DNA of 64,000 nt from Hyphomicrobium denitrificans 1NES1. GTDB taxonomy: Bacteria > Pseudomonadota > Alphaproteobacteria > Rhizobiales > Hyphomicrobiaceae. The stretch covers positions 3,720,001 through 3,784,000 of the forward strand of contig NC_021172.1 in NCBI RefSeq assembly GCF_000230975.2, written 5' to 3'. Numbering within the stretch: the first letter of the stretch is position 1; each line of letters starts with the position of its first letter. A program made the position numbers and the translations under genes. Below are positions 29,746 to 39,547 of this stretch, piece by piece. Below the pieces are notes generated by a model that made no database searches, was not told the DNA's origin, and was given only the letters and a program-made list of their open reading frames with translations.

Positions 29746-31950
29746 ATGTTTGATATCCATCGAGTCGAAATCGATTGGGGTGGCCGCAAGCTAAAGCTCG
29801 AAACCGGCCACTATGCCCGCCAGGCCGACGCGGCCGTGATGGCGCAATACGGCGACACGACGGTTCTCGCGACCGTCGTCGGCGCACGCTCCGTAAAGCC
29901 CGGCATCGACTTCTTTCCGCTCACCGTGAACTATCAGGAGCGCACCTACGCGGCCGGCAAGATCCCCGGCGGCTATTTCAAGCGCGAAGGCCGTCCGACC
30001 GAAAAAGAGACGCTGACGTCGCGTCTCATCGATCGTCCGATCCGGCCGCTTTTCGTCGAAGGTTTCAAGAACGAGACGCAGGTCGTCGTGACGGTGATGT
30101 CGCACGATCTCGAAAACGATCCCGATATCCTCGGCATGGTTGCCGCGTCCGCGGCGCTGACGCTGTCGGGCCTGCCGTTCCTCGGACCGATCGGCGCGGC
30201 GCGTGTCGGTCTCATCGGCGGCGAACTCGTGCTGAATCCGATGATCGATGAGATGATCGAGAGCAAACTCGATCTCGTCGTCGCCGGCACAGCCGACGCG
30301 GTGATGATGGTCGAATCGGAAGCGAAGGAGCTGCCCGAGTCGCAGATGCTCGAGGCCGTGATGTTCGGTCACAAGCACATGCAGCCGGTCATCCAGGCGA
30401 TCATCAAGCTTGCCGAGAAGGCCGCGAAAGAGCCGTGGGACATCCAGATCCCCGACAAGGCCAAGTACGCCGGCGAGGTCAAGAAGCTCGCCGAGAAGAC
30501 GCTCAAGCAGGCGTTCTCGACCAAAGAAAAAGGCAAGCGCCAGGATCTCGTCGGGGAAGCGAAGAAGGCAGTTAGCGAGGGCATCGCAATTCCTGCTGAT
30601 GATCCGAATGAGAAAGTTCTGCTTTCGGACGCCTTCAAGTCTCTCGAAATGGACATTATGCGCGGCGACGTTCTGAAAACGAAGATGCGCATCGATGGTC
30701 GTGACCTGAAAACGGTTCGCCCGATCCTTTCGGAAGTTCGCGTTCTGCCGCGCACGCACGGCTCGGCGTTGTTCACGCGCGGCGAGACGCAGGCGCTTGT
30801 CGTCGCGACGCTCGGCACCGGCGAGGATGAGCAGTATGTCGACAGCCTCGAAGGGACGAAGAAGGAGCGCTTCCTGCTCCATTACAACTTCCCGCCTTAT
30901 TCGGTCGGTGAAGTCGGACGCATGGGCTCACCGGGCCGCCGCGAGATCGGCCACGGCAAGCTTGCATGGCGCGCGATCCATCCGATGCTGCCGTCGCAGG
31001 AGGACTTCCCCTACACGCTGCGCGTCGTTTCGGAGATCACCGAATCCAACGGCTCGTCGTCGATGGCGACGGTCTGCGGTTCGTCGCTGGCGCTGATGGA
31101 TGCAGGCGTGCCGCTCAAAGCACCGGTCGCCGGCATTGCGATGGGTCTCATCAAGGAAGGCGACGACTTCGTCGTTCTGTCGGACATCCTTGGCGACGAA
31201 GACCATCTCGGCGACATGGACTTCAAGGTGGCGGGTACCGCAAACGGCGTGACTTCGCTGCAGATGGACATCAAGATCACGGGCATTACGGAAGAGATCA
31301 TGCGCATTGCGCTCGATCAGGCGCACGACGGCCGCATCCATATCCTGGGTGAGATGGCGAAGGCGCTGACCGGCGCGCGTGAAGAGCTCGGCGAGTTCGC
31401 GCCGCGCATCGAGACGATCAAGATCCCCGTCGACAAGATCCGCGAAGTTATCGGGTCGGGCGGTTCGGTCATTCGCGAGATCGTCGCGGAGTCGGGTGCC
31501 AAGATCGATATCGAAGACGATGGTACGGTGAAGATCGCATCTGCCAATCGCGAGTCGATCGAGAAAGCGCTGGCGCGCATTCGCGGCATTACGTCGGAGC
31601 CCGAGGTCGGACAGATCTACAAGGGCAAGGTCGTAAAGGTCATGGAGTTCGGCGCGTTCGTGAACTTCTTCGGTGCGAAGGACGGACTCGTTCACATCTC
31701 GCAGCTCGCGCCGGGTCGTCCGGAATCGGTTGGTGCGGTCGTGAAGGAAGGTCAGGAAGTCTATGTGAAGCTTCTCGGCTTTGATGATCGCGGCAAGACG
31801 CGGCTGTCGATGAAGATCGTCGATCAGACGACAGGCCAAGAAATTCCGCGCGCCGAGGGTGAGCCGGAAGAAGTTTTTGAGAGCCGCCCGCCACGTCGCG
31901 AAGGCAACCGCGGCGGCGGTCGCGGTGGTCCGCGCCGTGAGCGCGGCTGA
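29746..31950 (+). CDS. pnp: polyribonucleotide nucleotidyltransferase (PNPase)
   Basis: Phosphorolytic 3'-5' exoribonuclease of the RNA degradosome. The 734 residues comprise two RNase PH domains (first containing [20 protein letters not shown], second containing [18 protein letters not shown]), a KH domain ([20 protein letters not shown]) and an S1 domain ([17 protein letters not shown]), ending in an Arg/Gly-rich tail. ATG 29746 ([16 protein letters not shown]) fits the family; the frame is open from 29662. A strong terminator follows. Confidence 0.97.
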   Translation: MFDIHRVEIDWGGRKLKLETGHYARQADAAVMAQYGDTTVLATVVGARSVKPGIDFFPLTVNYQERTYAAGKIPGGYFKREGRPTEKETLTSRLIDRPIRPLFVEGFKNETQVVVTVMSHDLENDPDILGMVAASAALTLSGLPFLGPIGAARVGLIGGELVLNPMIDEMIESKLDLVVAGTADAVMMVESEAKELPESQMLEAVMFGHKHMQPVIQAIIKLAEKAAKEPWDIQIPDKAKYAGEVKKLAEKTLKQAFSTKEKGKRQDLVGEAKKAVSEGIAIPADDPNEKVLLSDAFKSLEMDIMRGDVLKTKMRIDGRDLKTVRPILSEVRVLPRTHGSALFTRGETQALVVATLGTGEDEQYVDSLEGTKKERFLLHYNFPPYSVGEVGRMGSPGRREIGHGKLAWRAIHPMLPSQEDFPYTLRVVSEITESNGSSSMATVCGSSLALMDAGVPLKAPVAGIAMGLIKEGDDFVVLSDILGDEDHLGDMDFKVAGTANGVTSLQMDIKITGITEEIMRIALDQAHDGRIHILGEMAKALTGAREELGEFAPRIETIKIPVDKIREVIGSGGSVIREIVAESGAKIDIEDDGTVKIASANRESIEKALARIRGITSEPEVGQIYKGKVVKVMEFGAFVNFFGAKDGLVHISQLAPGRPESVGAVVKEGQEVYVKLLGFDDRGKTRLSMKIVDQTTGQEIPRAEGEPEEVFESRPPRREGNRGGGRGGPRRERG

Positions 31951-31980
31951 TGCAGCATCCAAAGTTGCCAACATGAAAGG

Positions 31981-32018
31981 AGCCGCCAAATCCGTTGATT
32001 TGGCGGCTCTTTGTTTCT
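31981..32018 (+). terminator. rho-independent terminator after pnp
   Basis: A 12-bp stem AGCCGCCAAATC (31981-31992) with GATTTGGCGGCT, loop CGTT, followed by CTTTGTTTCT. It is 30 bases past the pnp stop and may also serve the convergent gene at 32030. Confidence 0.9.
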
Positions 32019-32029
32019 CTATCGAACGT

Positions 32030-32290
32030 CTAGAACCAATAGCATTTGCCGTGCCTGCAAACGTGGTTCGTACATTGGACGCGACCAATGCCCTTCACGT
32101 GCTTGTGCCAGCCGTTCAGTCCCCGGCGACATTTGCGATGCCAGAAGTGCGCCTCCACGACGTTCGACGATTGTGCGCTTACGTCTTTGAGCAGGCTCAG
32201 CGGTGCGGGTGAGGCCGCGTTGGCGGATGCGCCCGACATCGCAACCCCCGCTGCGAGCGCAACGGTAGCCAGCCAAATCTTGCTGTTCAT
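32030..32290 (-). CDS. small secreted Cys/His-rich protein of unknown function
   Basis: An 86-residue product with a clear signal peptide (MNSKIWLATVALAAGVAMSG, likely cleaved after ASANA) and a mature part of about 55 residues rich in His, Lys, Arg, Trp and with four Cys (HFWHRKCRRGLNGWHKHVKG, then VQCTNHVCRHGKCYWF). A GAGGAG Shine-Dalgarno lies 7 bases before ATG 32290. I do not recognise a named family. The composition suggests a periplasmic, disulfide-stabilised basic peptide or metal-binding protein, but function is unknown. It is convergent with pnp and downstream of murI on the same strand. Confidence 0.8.
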   Translation of the reverse strand: MNSKIWLATVALAAGVAMSGASANAASPAPLSLLKDVSAQSSNVVEAHFWHRKCRRGLNGWHKHVKGIGRVQCTNHVCRHGKCYWF

Positions 32291-32430
32291 TGATTTACTC
32301 CTCTCCCCGAACTCCGGAGATTTATCTCCAGTTGGCTCTAACGGGGCAAGGCTAGCGTCGCCCAAAAGGACCGCCAACTGATCAATCGCCGAGAAATGAG
32401 ATCGGCGCGCCGCTGTTGCAACTTAGCGTC

Positions 32431-33276
32431 TCATGCGCGTCCGAAAGCGGGGACGTCCGGCCAGAATACGCGAGCTTTTTTGCTGACTTCTGCGGGATCG
32501 CCAGTGGTCAGGAGAGTCAGCTTTCCGGATTCGTCGCCGTTCAAATAGTGAGGCCGGCGCGCAAGATAATCTTCAAAGCTGTCGGAAACGACCTCGGGCT
32601 GCGAGAGAATGCGCGTGAACGGCGGCAAGTGTTTGCGAAACAGATGCTCGACGAGCGGGAAGTGCGTGCAGCCGAGGATCGCACGATGCGGGGGCATTCC
32701 ATCCGTTTCGTTCAAAAGCCCGGCGATGCCTGCACGCACGAGGTCTTCGAGGTGTGCCTCGGGCCGTTTTTCCTCGATAGCGCCTGCGAGTTCGGAGCAA
32801 ACCTGCTGGACGACCGTCACCTTCGGGCAGCGCTTGCCGATCTCTTCGGGATAGACACCCGACATCACCGTCCGCGTCGTTCCGAATACGCCGATCGTGT
32901 CGGTGTTGTACTTCTGCGGATATTGCGGTGAGGTCACTGCCCAGGGCGTTTGCGTGGCGGCTTCGACGGTCGGCGCGACAATGCCGAGAACGTTGTGTGT
33001 CCCGGCCCGGCGGCTATGCGGTAGCCACTCCTGTTGCAGACGTCTGAGTGCGACGGCGGTTGCCGTGTTGCAGCCCAGGAGCACGAGCTTGGCACCGCGC
33101 CCGAACAGATCTTCGACGCAATCGCGGGTGTAATCGACAATCGCTTCCGATGGGCTGTTGCCGTAGGGCACGTGCGCATGGTCGGCCAGATAAACAAAAT
33201 CGGCGGCTTTGAACCGCTCGATGAGGACACGCAGAACGGTGAGGCCGCCAAGCCCTGAATCAAAGACGCCGATCAT
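32431..33276 (-). CDS. murI: glutamate racemase
   Basis: Makes D-glutamate for peptidoglycan. The 281 residues show the N-terminal IGVFDSGLGGLTVLR, ADHAHVPYGNSPSE, the first catalytic cysteine in LLGCNTATA and the second in AILGCTHFPLVE. Its length is typical. It is 49 bases downstream of fabI on the same strand, perhaps cotranscribed. Confidence 0.95.
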   Translation of the reverse strand: MIGVFDSGLGGLTVLRVLIERFKAADFVYLADHAHVPYGNSPSEAIVDYTRDCVEDLFGRGAKLVLLGCNTATAVALRRLQQEWLPHSRRAGTHNVLGIVAPTVEAATQTPWAVTSPQYPQKYNTDTIGVFGTTRTVMSGVYPEEIGKRCPKVTVVQQVCSELAGAIEEKRPEAHLEDLVRAGIAGLLNETDGMPPHRAILGCTHFPLVEHLFRKHLPPFTRILSQPEVVSDSFEDYLARRPHYLNGDESGKLTLLTTGDPAEVSKKARVFWPDVPAFGRA

Positions 33277-33325
33277 GGCCCGAGTGTTTGCGATGCTCGG
33301 CGGCGGACGTCAACGGCTTCCAAGA

Positions 33326-34195
33326 TCACTCCGCCGCTGCGGACGGCGAGGCGCTCGGACCCTTCGACTCGGTGTCGTGCTCTTTCAGGCTCTGCAGCGA
33401 CGGCATCGAGACGGTGTTGTAGCCGCAGTCAACAAAGTGGACCTCGCCGGTAACGGCGCCGGACAATGGCGACAGCAGATAGAGCGCCGAGCCTGCGACC
33501 TCGTCGAGCGTCGGAGTTCTCTGCAACGGTGAATTATCGCGCTGGAAATTGAAGATGACGCGGGCGTCCGAAACGCCTGCGCCGGAGAGCGTGCGCATCG
33601 GTCCGGCCGAGAGCGCGTTGACGCGGATGCCCTGCGGTCCGAGATCGGCGGCGAGATAACGGACGGAGGCTTCGAGTGCGGCCTTGGCAACGCCCATGAC
33701 GTTATAGGACGGCACCCAGCGGGTCGCGCCGCCGTAAGAGAGTGTGATCAACGCGCCGCCGTTCGGCATCAGCGCGGACGCGCGCTTCGCAATCTCGGTG
33801 AACGAGAAGCACGAGATCACCATCGAATTGATGAAGTTTTCGCGGGTGGTATCGGCGTAGCGCCCGGCAAGCTCTTTCGGGTCGGAATAGGCGAGCGCAT
33901 GCACCACGAAATCCAGGCTGCCCCATTCCTGTTTGATGCGGTCGAAAACCCGATCGACGCTTGCCAGATCGAGAACGTTGCATTCCTCGATGATCTTCGA
34001 GCCAAGCGACTGAGCGAGCGGCGCTGCTCGGCGACCGAAGGCTCCGCCCTGATACGTAAACGCAAGTTCGGCGCCTTGGCCTGCGAGCACCCGCGCGATC
34101 CCCCAGGCGATGGAGCGATCGTTGGCAACGCCCATAACAAGACCGCGTTTGCCCGCCATGATCGGACCCGGCCTGGCGATATCGATGTCGGTCAT
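33326..34195 (-). CDS. fabI: enoyl-[acyl-carrier-protein] reductase (NADH), FabI
   Basis: Short-chain dehydrogenase that completes each cycle of fatty acid elongation. The 289 residues have the FabI nucleotide-binding block GKRGLVMGVANDRSIAWGIA and the Y-x6-K catalytic motif in SYNVMGVAKAALEASVRYLA, plus GIRVNALSAGPMRTLSG. ATG at 34195 (MTDIDIARPGPIM) is chosen; the frame is open upstream to 34324. The 135-base gap to fabB contains a TATATA/TATAAG stretch on the minus strand (near 34258) that may be a separate promoter. Confidence 0.94.
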   Translation of the reverse strand: MTDIDIARPGPIMAGKRGLVMGVANDRSIAWGIARVLAGQGAELAFTYQGGAFGRRAAPLAQSLGSKIIEECNVLDLASVDRVFDRIKQEWGSLDFVVHALAYSDPKELAGRYADTTRENFINSMVISCFSFTEIAKRASALMPNGGALITLSYGGATRWVPSYNVMGVAKAALEASVRYLAADLGPQGIRVNALSAGPMRTLSGAGVSDARVIFNFQRDNSPLQRTPTLDEVAGSALYLLSPLSGAVTGEVHFVDCGYNTVSMPSLQSLKEHDTESKGPSASPSAAAE

Positions 34196-34330
34196 TGGAA
34201 GCCTCGCTTTGTCACCAAAACTACGTCCGCGGACGTCGAACCAACCACTACCGCGCTTATATACTCTCATCGTGTGCCGCCAGCCTGCCGGTCGACGACA
34301 GACAGGCAAGGCGCAGGATCGCACCGTTAC

Positions 34331-35563
34331 TCAGGCATCGTGGCGGCCGAAAATCAGAGTGGCATTGGTGCCGCCGAAACCGAAGCTGTTCGACATCACA
34401 CAGTTAAGTTCGGCGTTGTCGATGCGACTCAGGGCGATCGGCACGTCCGCGAACGCCGGATCGAGTTCCTCGATGTTGGCGCTCTCGCAAATGAAGCCGT
34501 TGTTCATCATAAGCAGGGAGAAAATCGCCTCCTGCACGCCGATGGCGCCGAGCGAATGGCCGGTGAGCGATTTAGTCGCAGAGATCGACGGGATGTTGCT
34601 GCCGAACACCGCGCGAATGGCGTCGATTTCCTTGGCGTCGCCGACCGGCGTGCTGGTGCCGTGCGGATTGATGTAGTCGATTTTGGGGAGGCCCTTGCCG
34701 TCGAAGCCTTTGAGGGCGAGGCGCATGCAGCGCTCGGCGCCTTCGCCAGACGGCGCGACCATATCGTAGCCGTCGGAAGTTGCGGCGTAGCCTTTGACTT
34801 CGCCGTAGATCTTGGCGCCGCGGGCTTTCGCGTGCTCCAGCTCTTCGAGAACGACGACACCGGCGCCACCCGCGATCACGAAGCCATCGCGGTCTTTATC
34901 GTAAGCACGGCTGGCTTTTTCGGGCGTCGCGTTGAAGTGCGTCGACATCGCACCCATGGCATCGAAGAGATTCGACAACGTCCAGTCGAGTTCCTCGCAG
35001 CCGCCGGCAAACATGACGTCCTGCTTGCCCCATTGGATGAGCTCAGTCGCGTTGCCGATGCAGTGCGTGCTCGTCGCGCAAGCCGAAGCGATCGAATAAT
35101 TGACGCCCTTGATCTGAAATGCCGTCGCCAGCGCAGCGGATGGTCCGGAGCACATGGCCTTTGGAACCTCGAACGGGCCGATCTTTTTCGGGCCGCCGGT
35201 TTCGAGCGTCGTCTCGGCGGCTTCCACGATGGCACGTGTCGACGGGCCACCGGAGCCGAGAATAACCCCCGTGCGTTCGTTGACGACGGTCGTCGGCTCA
35301 AGGCCGGCGTCGCGGATCGCCTGATCCATGGCGATCCAGTTCCAACCGACGCCGGGGTTCATGAAGCGCCGAGGTTTTCGCGGCACCATGCTTTCCCACT
35401 CGAGATGAGGCGCGCCATGGACCTGACATTTGAAGCCGAGGTCGGCGTACTTTTCGGCGCGCGATATGCCCGGCTTCGCCTCTCTCAGGGAAGCGAGCAC
35501 TTCCTGAGTATTATTTCCGATAGAGGAAATAATGCCCATTCCAGTCACAACAACGCGCCGCAT
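34331..35563 (-). CDS. fabB: 3-oxoacyl-[acyl-carrier-protein] synthase I, FabB
   Basis: Condensing enzyme for fatty acid elongation, needed with FabA for unsaturated fatty acids. The 410 residues have the active-site cysteine in [14 protein letters not shown], the first histidine in [11 protein letters not shown] and the Lys/His pair in [11 protein letters not shown], with the C-terminal [14 protein letters not shown] loop. FabB rather than FabF is favoured by the adjacent fabA and by [18 protein letters not shown]. It lies 62 bases after fabA. Confidence 0.94.
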   Translation of the reverse strand: MRRVVVTGMGIISSIGNNTQEVLASLREAKPGISRAEKYADLGFKCQVHGAPHLEWESMVPRKPRRFMNPGVGWNWIAMDQAIRDAGLEPTTVVNERTGVILGSGGPSTRAIVEAAETTLETGGPKKIGPFEVPKAMCSGPSAALATAFQIKGVNYSIASACATSTHCIGNATELIQWGKQDVMFAGGCEELDWTLSNLFDAMGAMSTHFNATPEKASRAYDKDRDGFVIAGGAGVVVLEELEHAKARGAKIYGEVKGYAATSDGYDMVAPSGEGAERCMRLALKGFDGKGLPKIDYINPHGTSTPVGDAKEIDAIRAVFGSNIPSISATKSLTGHSLGAIGVQEAIFSLLMMNNGFICESANIEELDPAFADVPIALSRIDNAELNCVMSNSFGFGGTNATLIFGRHDA

Positions 35564-35625
35564 GCGCTCCTAATCTCCTGCGGTTTTTGCGTAGCCCGCG
35601 AGGCCATCGGGGCGGTGCGCAACGC

Positions 35626-36150
35626 TTAAGGGCCTTCGCTCGATTTGAGTAGGACCCTCAGATCCTTGGCTGTGTATATCACCTCACCGTCGGCTTTAAG
35701 GATGCCATCGGCTTCGGCGAGCTTCAATTTCCGGGCGATCACTCTTTTGATGTCTATGACATATTCAAGCAATTTGACGTCCGGCGTCACCTCGCGCGTG
35801 AACTTGACTTCGCCAACGCCCGAAGCGCGGCCTTGGCCGCTCAAGCCAAGCCAGCCGAGAAAGAAACCCGTCAACTGCCAGAGAGCATCGAGGCCCAGGC
35901 ATCCGGGCATCACCGGGTCGCCCTTGAAATGGCAGGCGAACAGCCAATCGAGGCGTTCGTTTCCTGCGACTTTAAGCTCAGCGACGATCTGGCCCTTCCC
36001 GTGCGCGCCGGCGTTCTCGGAAATTGCTGCAATGCGGTCGACCATTAGCATTGGCGGCAGCGGGAGCTGGGCATTTCCAGGACCGAAAAGCTCGCCACGC
36101 CCGCAGGCCAAAAGATCGTCAAATTCGTAGCTCGAACGGCGCTCCGCCAT
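35626..36150 (-). CDS. fabA: beta-hydroxydecanoyl-ACP dehydratase/isomerase FabA
   Basis: Dehydrates hydroxyacyl-ACP and isomerises the trans-2-decenoyl product, the branch point to unsaturated fatty acids. The 174 residues contain the catalytic His in [16 protein letters not shown] and the Asp in [19 protein letters not shown] 36150 ([17 protein letters not shown]) is chosen over the in-frame start at 36177. It is the first gene of fabA-fabB-fabI and is divergent from irr. Confidence 0.95.
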   Translation of the reverse strand: MAERRSSYEFDDLLACGRGELFGPGNAQLPLPPMLMVDRIAAISENAGAHGKGQIVAELKVAGNERLDWLFACHFKGDPVMPGCLGLDALWQLTGFFLGWLGLSGQGRASGVGEVKFTREVTPDVKLLEYVIDIKRVIARKLKLAEADGILKADGEVIYTAKDLRVLLKSSEGP

Positions 36151-36315
36151 GCAATCCCCTCGTCTCCTCCCGGCCAAGTGAGATTAATTTTAAATAATCC
36201 CACGCCGGTCACACGTCTGCGGCTCCTAACACAGCCTCGGCGTAACGCCTAGCACAGCCCGCTGTGGCGTTGTAACGACGGGATTTTGGACCAAATAACG
36301 TATTCTTGTCGCAAG

Positions 36316-36344
36316 TTGCGGGTTTTCAGGCATAAGATTATACT
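36316..36344 (+). promoter_or_regulatory. predicted irr promoter
   Basis: TTGCGG (36316-36321), 17-base spacer, TATACT (36339-36344); expected transcription start near 36351. A palindrome CGCAAGTTGCG (36310-36320) overlaps the -35 and a TTTGG-A-CCAAA repeat (36285-36295) lies just upstream; either could be an operator. The gap also serves the divergent fabA gene. Confidence 0.5.
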
Positions 36345-36413
36345 TCAATCTAACAGTGTGTTGCGCCGGGATAGGTGCAACGTGGGAACTTCAGAGCGAT
36401 TGTTCAAACGGAA

Positions 36414-36851
36414 ATGTCTGAGAAATTGCCGGCGGAGCCGGATGCCAGACCGATGGCCACGATACCAGGCATGCTACGGCAGGCGGGATTGCGCCCGACG
36501 CGGCAACGGTTGGCGCTCGGTCGCCTTCTGTTTGGAAGCGGCGACCGGCACGTGACTGCTGAGCAGCTGCATGCCGAAGTCTCGTCGCTCGGTGAACACG
36601 TGTCGCTTGCGACCGTTTACAATACGCTGCACCAATTCAAGAAGGCAGGTCTCGTGCGCGAACTCGCGATCGAGGGCTCAAAAGCCTACTTCGACACTAA
36701 CACGTCGAACCACAACCACTTCCTGCTCGAGAGTAACGGCGAGCTTATGGACATTCCTGGAGACGCGATCCGCGTGGAGGGTCTGCCGCAGCCGCCGGAA
36801 GGTATGAAGATCACACACGTCGACGTGGTCGTTCGTCTTTCGAAGGACTAA
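36414..36851 (+). CDS. irr: iron response regulator Irr (Fur family)
   Basis: Fur-family regulator that in Hyphomicrobiales senses haem status and controls iron uptake, haem and Fe-S genes. The 145 residues show the winged-helix segment HVSLATVYNTLHQFKKAGL and the Irr-type site NHNHF (His100 and His102). There is no cysteine anywhere, so the Cys-Pro haem regulatory motif of Bradyrhizobium Irr is absent; this resembles the Irr of Rhizobium-type species. The fabA-irr divergent arrangement is conserved in the order. ATG 36414 is chosen over 36375. Confidence 0.93.
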   Translation: MSEKLPAEPDARPMATIPGMLRQAGLRPTRQRLALGRLLFGSGDRHVTAEQLHAEVSSLGEHVSLATVYNTLHQFKKAGLVRELAIEGSKAYFDTNTSNHNHFLLESNGELMDIPGDAIRVEGLPQPPEGMKITHVDVVVRLSKD

Positions 36852-36887
36852 GGCTATTAACCGACGAAGCGGTGGTTCGGCCCGGCC

Positions 36888-37484
36888 TCATTTGATCGTT
36901 TCGCCTTCGTATACGCCCCAGAGCTTCTTCTGCTCGATGTAGCCGCTGTAGGCATCGACCGTCACGCGGCACCAGCGTCCGTCACACGTATGGAGATCAG
37001 CGATAACGCCGGCCTCGACGTTGACGACGACGTTCGAACGCTCGCTGTCGTTCGCGTGAATCGGAACCAGCGGTGGTGTCGCGCTGGCCTTCCGCTCCCA
37101 CGGCAGAACCAAGGCTGTCCTGCGGCCGGACAGAAATGATTGCAGGACCCATCCGGTAGCGCCTTCAGAATCGCGAACCTGACGCCAGCTTTCGTATTCC
37201 TTGACGATCTCAAGGGGCAGGCCGGCACGGCGATAAACCCAGCCGGTCGGATAATCGGTTCCGGGCCCGTTCCTGAGATTGACCCGATCCGATTTCAGGC
37301 TGACGAACCGTGGCACCGGCAGGCCGCTGCCTGAGGGGGTGGCCGAGGTCTCACCGGGCTGAGCGCCCAAGGGCGCGAGCGCTGCTACGAATATCATAGC
37401 AACGTACGAGAGAACGGCCACGAAAGGCCGTGGGCTACGGGCTTGCAGGACACGTTTCGAGCGAGAAAAGAGCGATGCGGTCAT
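36888..37484 (-). CDS. secreted SH3-like domain protein
   Basis: A 198-residue protein with a basic N-terminus and a hydrophobic segment (AVLSYVAMIFVAALAPLG) acting as signal or anchor, followed by two bacterial SH3-like repeats: DRVNLRNGPGTDYPTGWVYR with GATGWVLQSFLSGRR, then NVEAGVIADLHTCDGRWCRV with YSGYIEQKKLWG. Such domains usually bind cell wall components. Convergent with irr and divergent from the dehydrogenase gene. The function in detail is unknown. Confidence 0.85.
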   Translation of the reverse strand: MTASLFSRSKRVLQARSPRPFVAVLSYVAMIFVAALAPLGAQPGETSATPSGSGLPVPRFVSLKSDRVNLRNGPGTDYPTGWVYRRAGLPLEIVKEYESWRQVRDSEGATGWVLQSFLSGRRTALVLPWERKASATPPLVPIHANDSERSNVVVNVEAGVIADLHTCDGRWCRVTVDAYSGYIEQKKLWGVYEGETIK

Positions 37485-37662
37485 CTGAAGCGTTTCGCGA
37501 GCTTCTATTTGATGATGGGTTCAGAGATGAAGGGTAGTCGCGGCACATAGTGAATCAGCACTTTGTCTTCGCGAAGGCCATCTGATAGACACGGGGCCGC
37601 ACTTTCTCAAGCGGGCACGCCCATTGGGCCGAATCGGTCGGCCTTTGTGCAACGGAAAGCGA

Positions 37663-38661
37663 ATGCCAACTCCCACGAAAAAACCTGTCGTCGTCGTCAC
37701 ACGTAAACTTCCCGACGTCGTCGAGACGCGCATGTGCGAACTGTTCGATACCCGGCTCAACGTCGAAGACAAGCCGATGACTCAAGCACAGCTCGTCGAA
37801 GCGGCGAAAGCGGCCGACGTTCTCGTGCCGACCGTGACGGACCGCATCGATCGTGCCGTGCTGACGCAAGCGGGGCCGCGTCTCCGGCTGATCGCCAACT
37901 TCGGCACCGGCGTCGACAATGTCGATCTCGATACGGCGCGCAATCGCGGCATCCTCGTCACGAATACGCCGGGCGTTCTCACGGAAGACACCGCGGACAT
38001 GACGATGGCGCTGATCCTTGCGGTGCCGCGCCGGCTTGCCGAGGGCGCGGCCTACATGCGCGATCCGGCAACGAAGTGGTCGGGGTGGTCGCCGACGTGG
38101 ATGCTCGGGCATCGGATTTACGGCAAGCGCCTCGGGATCATTGGAATGGGCCGCATCGGGCGCGCGGTCGCGCGGCGTGCCCAAGCCTTTGGCCTGCAGA
38201 TCCATTATCACAATCGCCGCCGCTTGCCGGAGGACGCCGAAGCCGAGTTCGAGGCGACATTCTGGGAGAGCCTCGACCAGATGCTGACCCGCGTCGACAT
38301 CGTGTCGATCAATTGTCCGCATACGCCCGCGACGTACCATCTTCTTTCGGCGCGGCGGCTGCGGTTGCTCAAGCATTCGGCGTACGTGGTCAACACGGCG
38401 CGCGGCGAGGTCATCGATGAGAATGAGCTGGCGCGGCTTCTCGAAACGGGCGCGATCGCCGGAGCGGGTCTCGACGTCTTCGAAAACGAGCCGGTCGTCA
38501 ACCCGCGGCTTCTTGCGTCCGACCGCGTCGTTGCGTTGCCGCATATGAGCTCGGCGACGATCGAGGGCCGCATCGACATGGGCGAAAAGGTCATCATCAA
38601 CATCAAGGCCTTTGCCGACGGTCATGCGCCGCCCGACCGCGTGCACGTCGCGATGCTCTGA
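37663..38661 (+). CDS. D-2-hydroxyacid dehydrogenase (glyoxylate/hydroxypyruvate reductase type)
   Basis: NAD(P)-dependent reductase, probably acting on glyoxylate or hydroxypyruvate. The 332 residues have the Rossmann motif GIIGMGRIGRAVARRAQAFG and the catalytic Arg (NTARGEVIDE), Glu (FENEPVVNP) and His (ALPHMSSAT). If the host is a serine-cycle methylotroph such as Hyphomicrobium, it could supply hydroxypyruvate reductase activity, but no serine-cycle genes are adjacent. ATG 37663 follows a GGAAAG ribosome site. Confidence 0.9.
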   Translation: MPTPTKKPVVVVTRKLPDVVETRMCELFDTRLNVEDKPMTQAQLVEAAKAADVLVPTVTDRIDRAVLTQAGPRLRLIANFGTGVDNVDLDTARNRGILVTNTPGVLTEDTADMTMALILAVPRRLAEGAAYMRDPATKWSGWSPTWMLGHRIYGKRLGIIGMGRIGRAVARRAQAFGLQIHYHNRRRLPEDAEAEFEATFWESLDQMLTRVDIVSINCPHTPATYHLLSARRLRLLKHSAYVVNTARGEVIDENELARLLETGAIAGAGLDVFENEPVVNPRLLASDRVVALPHMSSATIEGRIDMGEKVIINIKAFADGHAPPDRVHVAML

Positions 38662-38691
38662 TCTGGCAATCGCTTCAAGACACGGGCGCTG

Positions 38692-39528
38692 CTATTCGGC
38701 GGCGCAAGCGCTCCCGCCCGTCGATCGATGGATCGAGAGATCGGTGATTGTCGGCATCCGGCCTGACAGTGGATTATCGGGATCCCAGGGAATCGACACG
38801 ACTTCGAAGCGGCTCGCCAGTACGTCGCAAATCAGGAGCCGCCCTGCGAGACTTTCACCAATCCCAAGGATTTCCTTGACGATCTCGGCTGCCTGCAGCG
38901 TGCCGATGACGCCGGCGACCGGTCCGAGCACGCCGACCTCGGCGCAATTCGCTACAAGTCCTGGGGGCGGTGCTTCCGGGAACAGGCAACGCAGCGTCGG
39001 ATAGGGTGTGCCGTCGGCTTTCTTTTCGTACGGCTTGAATAGTGAAACGTATCCGTCGAATGCACCAAGCGTCGCGTAGGCAAGCGGACGTTTCGCGAGA
39101 TAACACGCGTCCGCCACGAGATAGCGGGTTGCGAAATTATCCGAGCCGTCGGCTATGACGTCGTAACGGCCGATGAGGTCTAGGGCGTTTTCGGCGTTAA
39201 GTCGCTCGGCATGAACCTCGACGTTGACCAGCGGATTCAGGCGATGAATGGTATCGCGCGCGCTCTCGACCTTGAGACGTCCAGCATCCGTGTTGTCGTG
39301 AGCAATTTGACGCTGCAGATTATCGAGCGAGACGCGATCGTCGTCGATGATGCCGATGGTGCCGACGCCTGCAGCCGCGAGGTACATCAGAACGGGCGAG
39401 CCAAGGCCGCCCGCTCCGATGATCAACACGCGCGCTGCCTTGAGCTTCTGCTGCCCCGGTGCGCCGACGTCGCGCAGCACGAGGTGGCGCTTGTAGCGTT
39501 GCACCTCCTCAGCCGTCAGCGTCGTCAT
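38692..39528 (-). CDS. MoeB/ThiF/HesA-family adenylyltransferase
   Basis: An E1-like enzyme that adenylates the C-terminus of a small sulfur-carrier protein (MoaD or ThiS type). The 278 residues show the ATP-binding VLIIGAGGLGSPVLMYLAAA, the conserved DNLQRQI and the catalytic cysteine region NCAEVGVLGP. The zinc site seems lost: the usual CxRC is TLRC here and no second CxxC is near the C-terminus. There is no rhodanese domain. It is 19 bases downstream of cysK on the same strand, suggesting a link to sulfur transfer. Confidence 0.88.
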   Translation of the reverse strand: MTTLTAEEVQRYKRHLVLRDVGAPGQQKLKAARVLIIGAGGLGSPVLMYLAAAGVGTIGIIDDDRVSLDNLQRQIAHDNTDAGRLKVESARDTIHRLNPLVNVEVHAERLNAENALDLIGRYDVIADGSDNFATRYLVADACYLAKRPLAYATLGAFDGYVSLFKPYEKKADGTPYPTLRCLFPEAPPPGLVANCAEVGVLGPVAGVIGTLQAAEIVKEILGIGESLAGRLLICDVLASRFEVVSIPWDPDNPLSGRMPTITDLSIHRSTGGSACAAE

Positions 39529-39547
39529 TGTCTTTGCCTTTCGAACC

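Noticed and set aside
30928..32088. 386-residue minus-strand frame opposite pnp
   Set aside because: Runs through the pnp coding region and its terminator; Arg/Leu/Asp-rich with no motif.
33899..35629. 576-residue plus-strand frame opposite fabI and fabB
   Set aside because: Antisense to two well-supported genes with intact catalytic motifs; its translation shows no family motif.
38612..39004. 130-residue plus-strand frame opposite the MoeB-like gene
   Set aside because: Antisense shadow of a gene with clear E1-like motifs; no supporting features.
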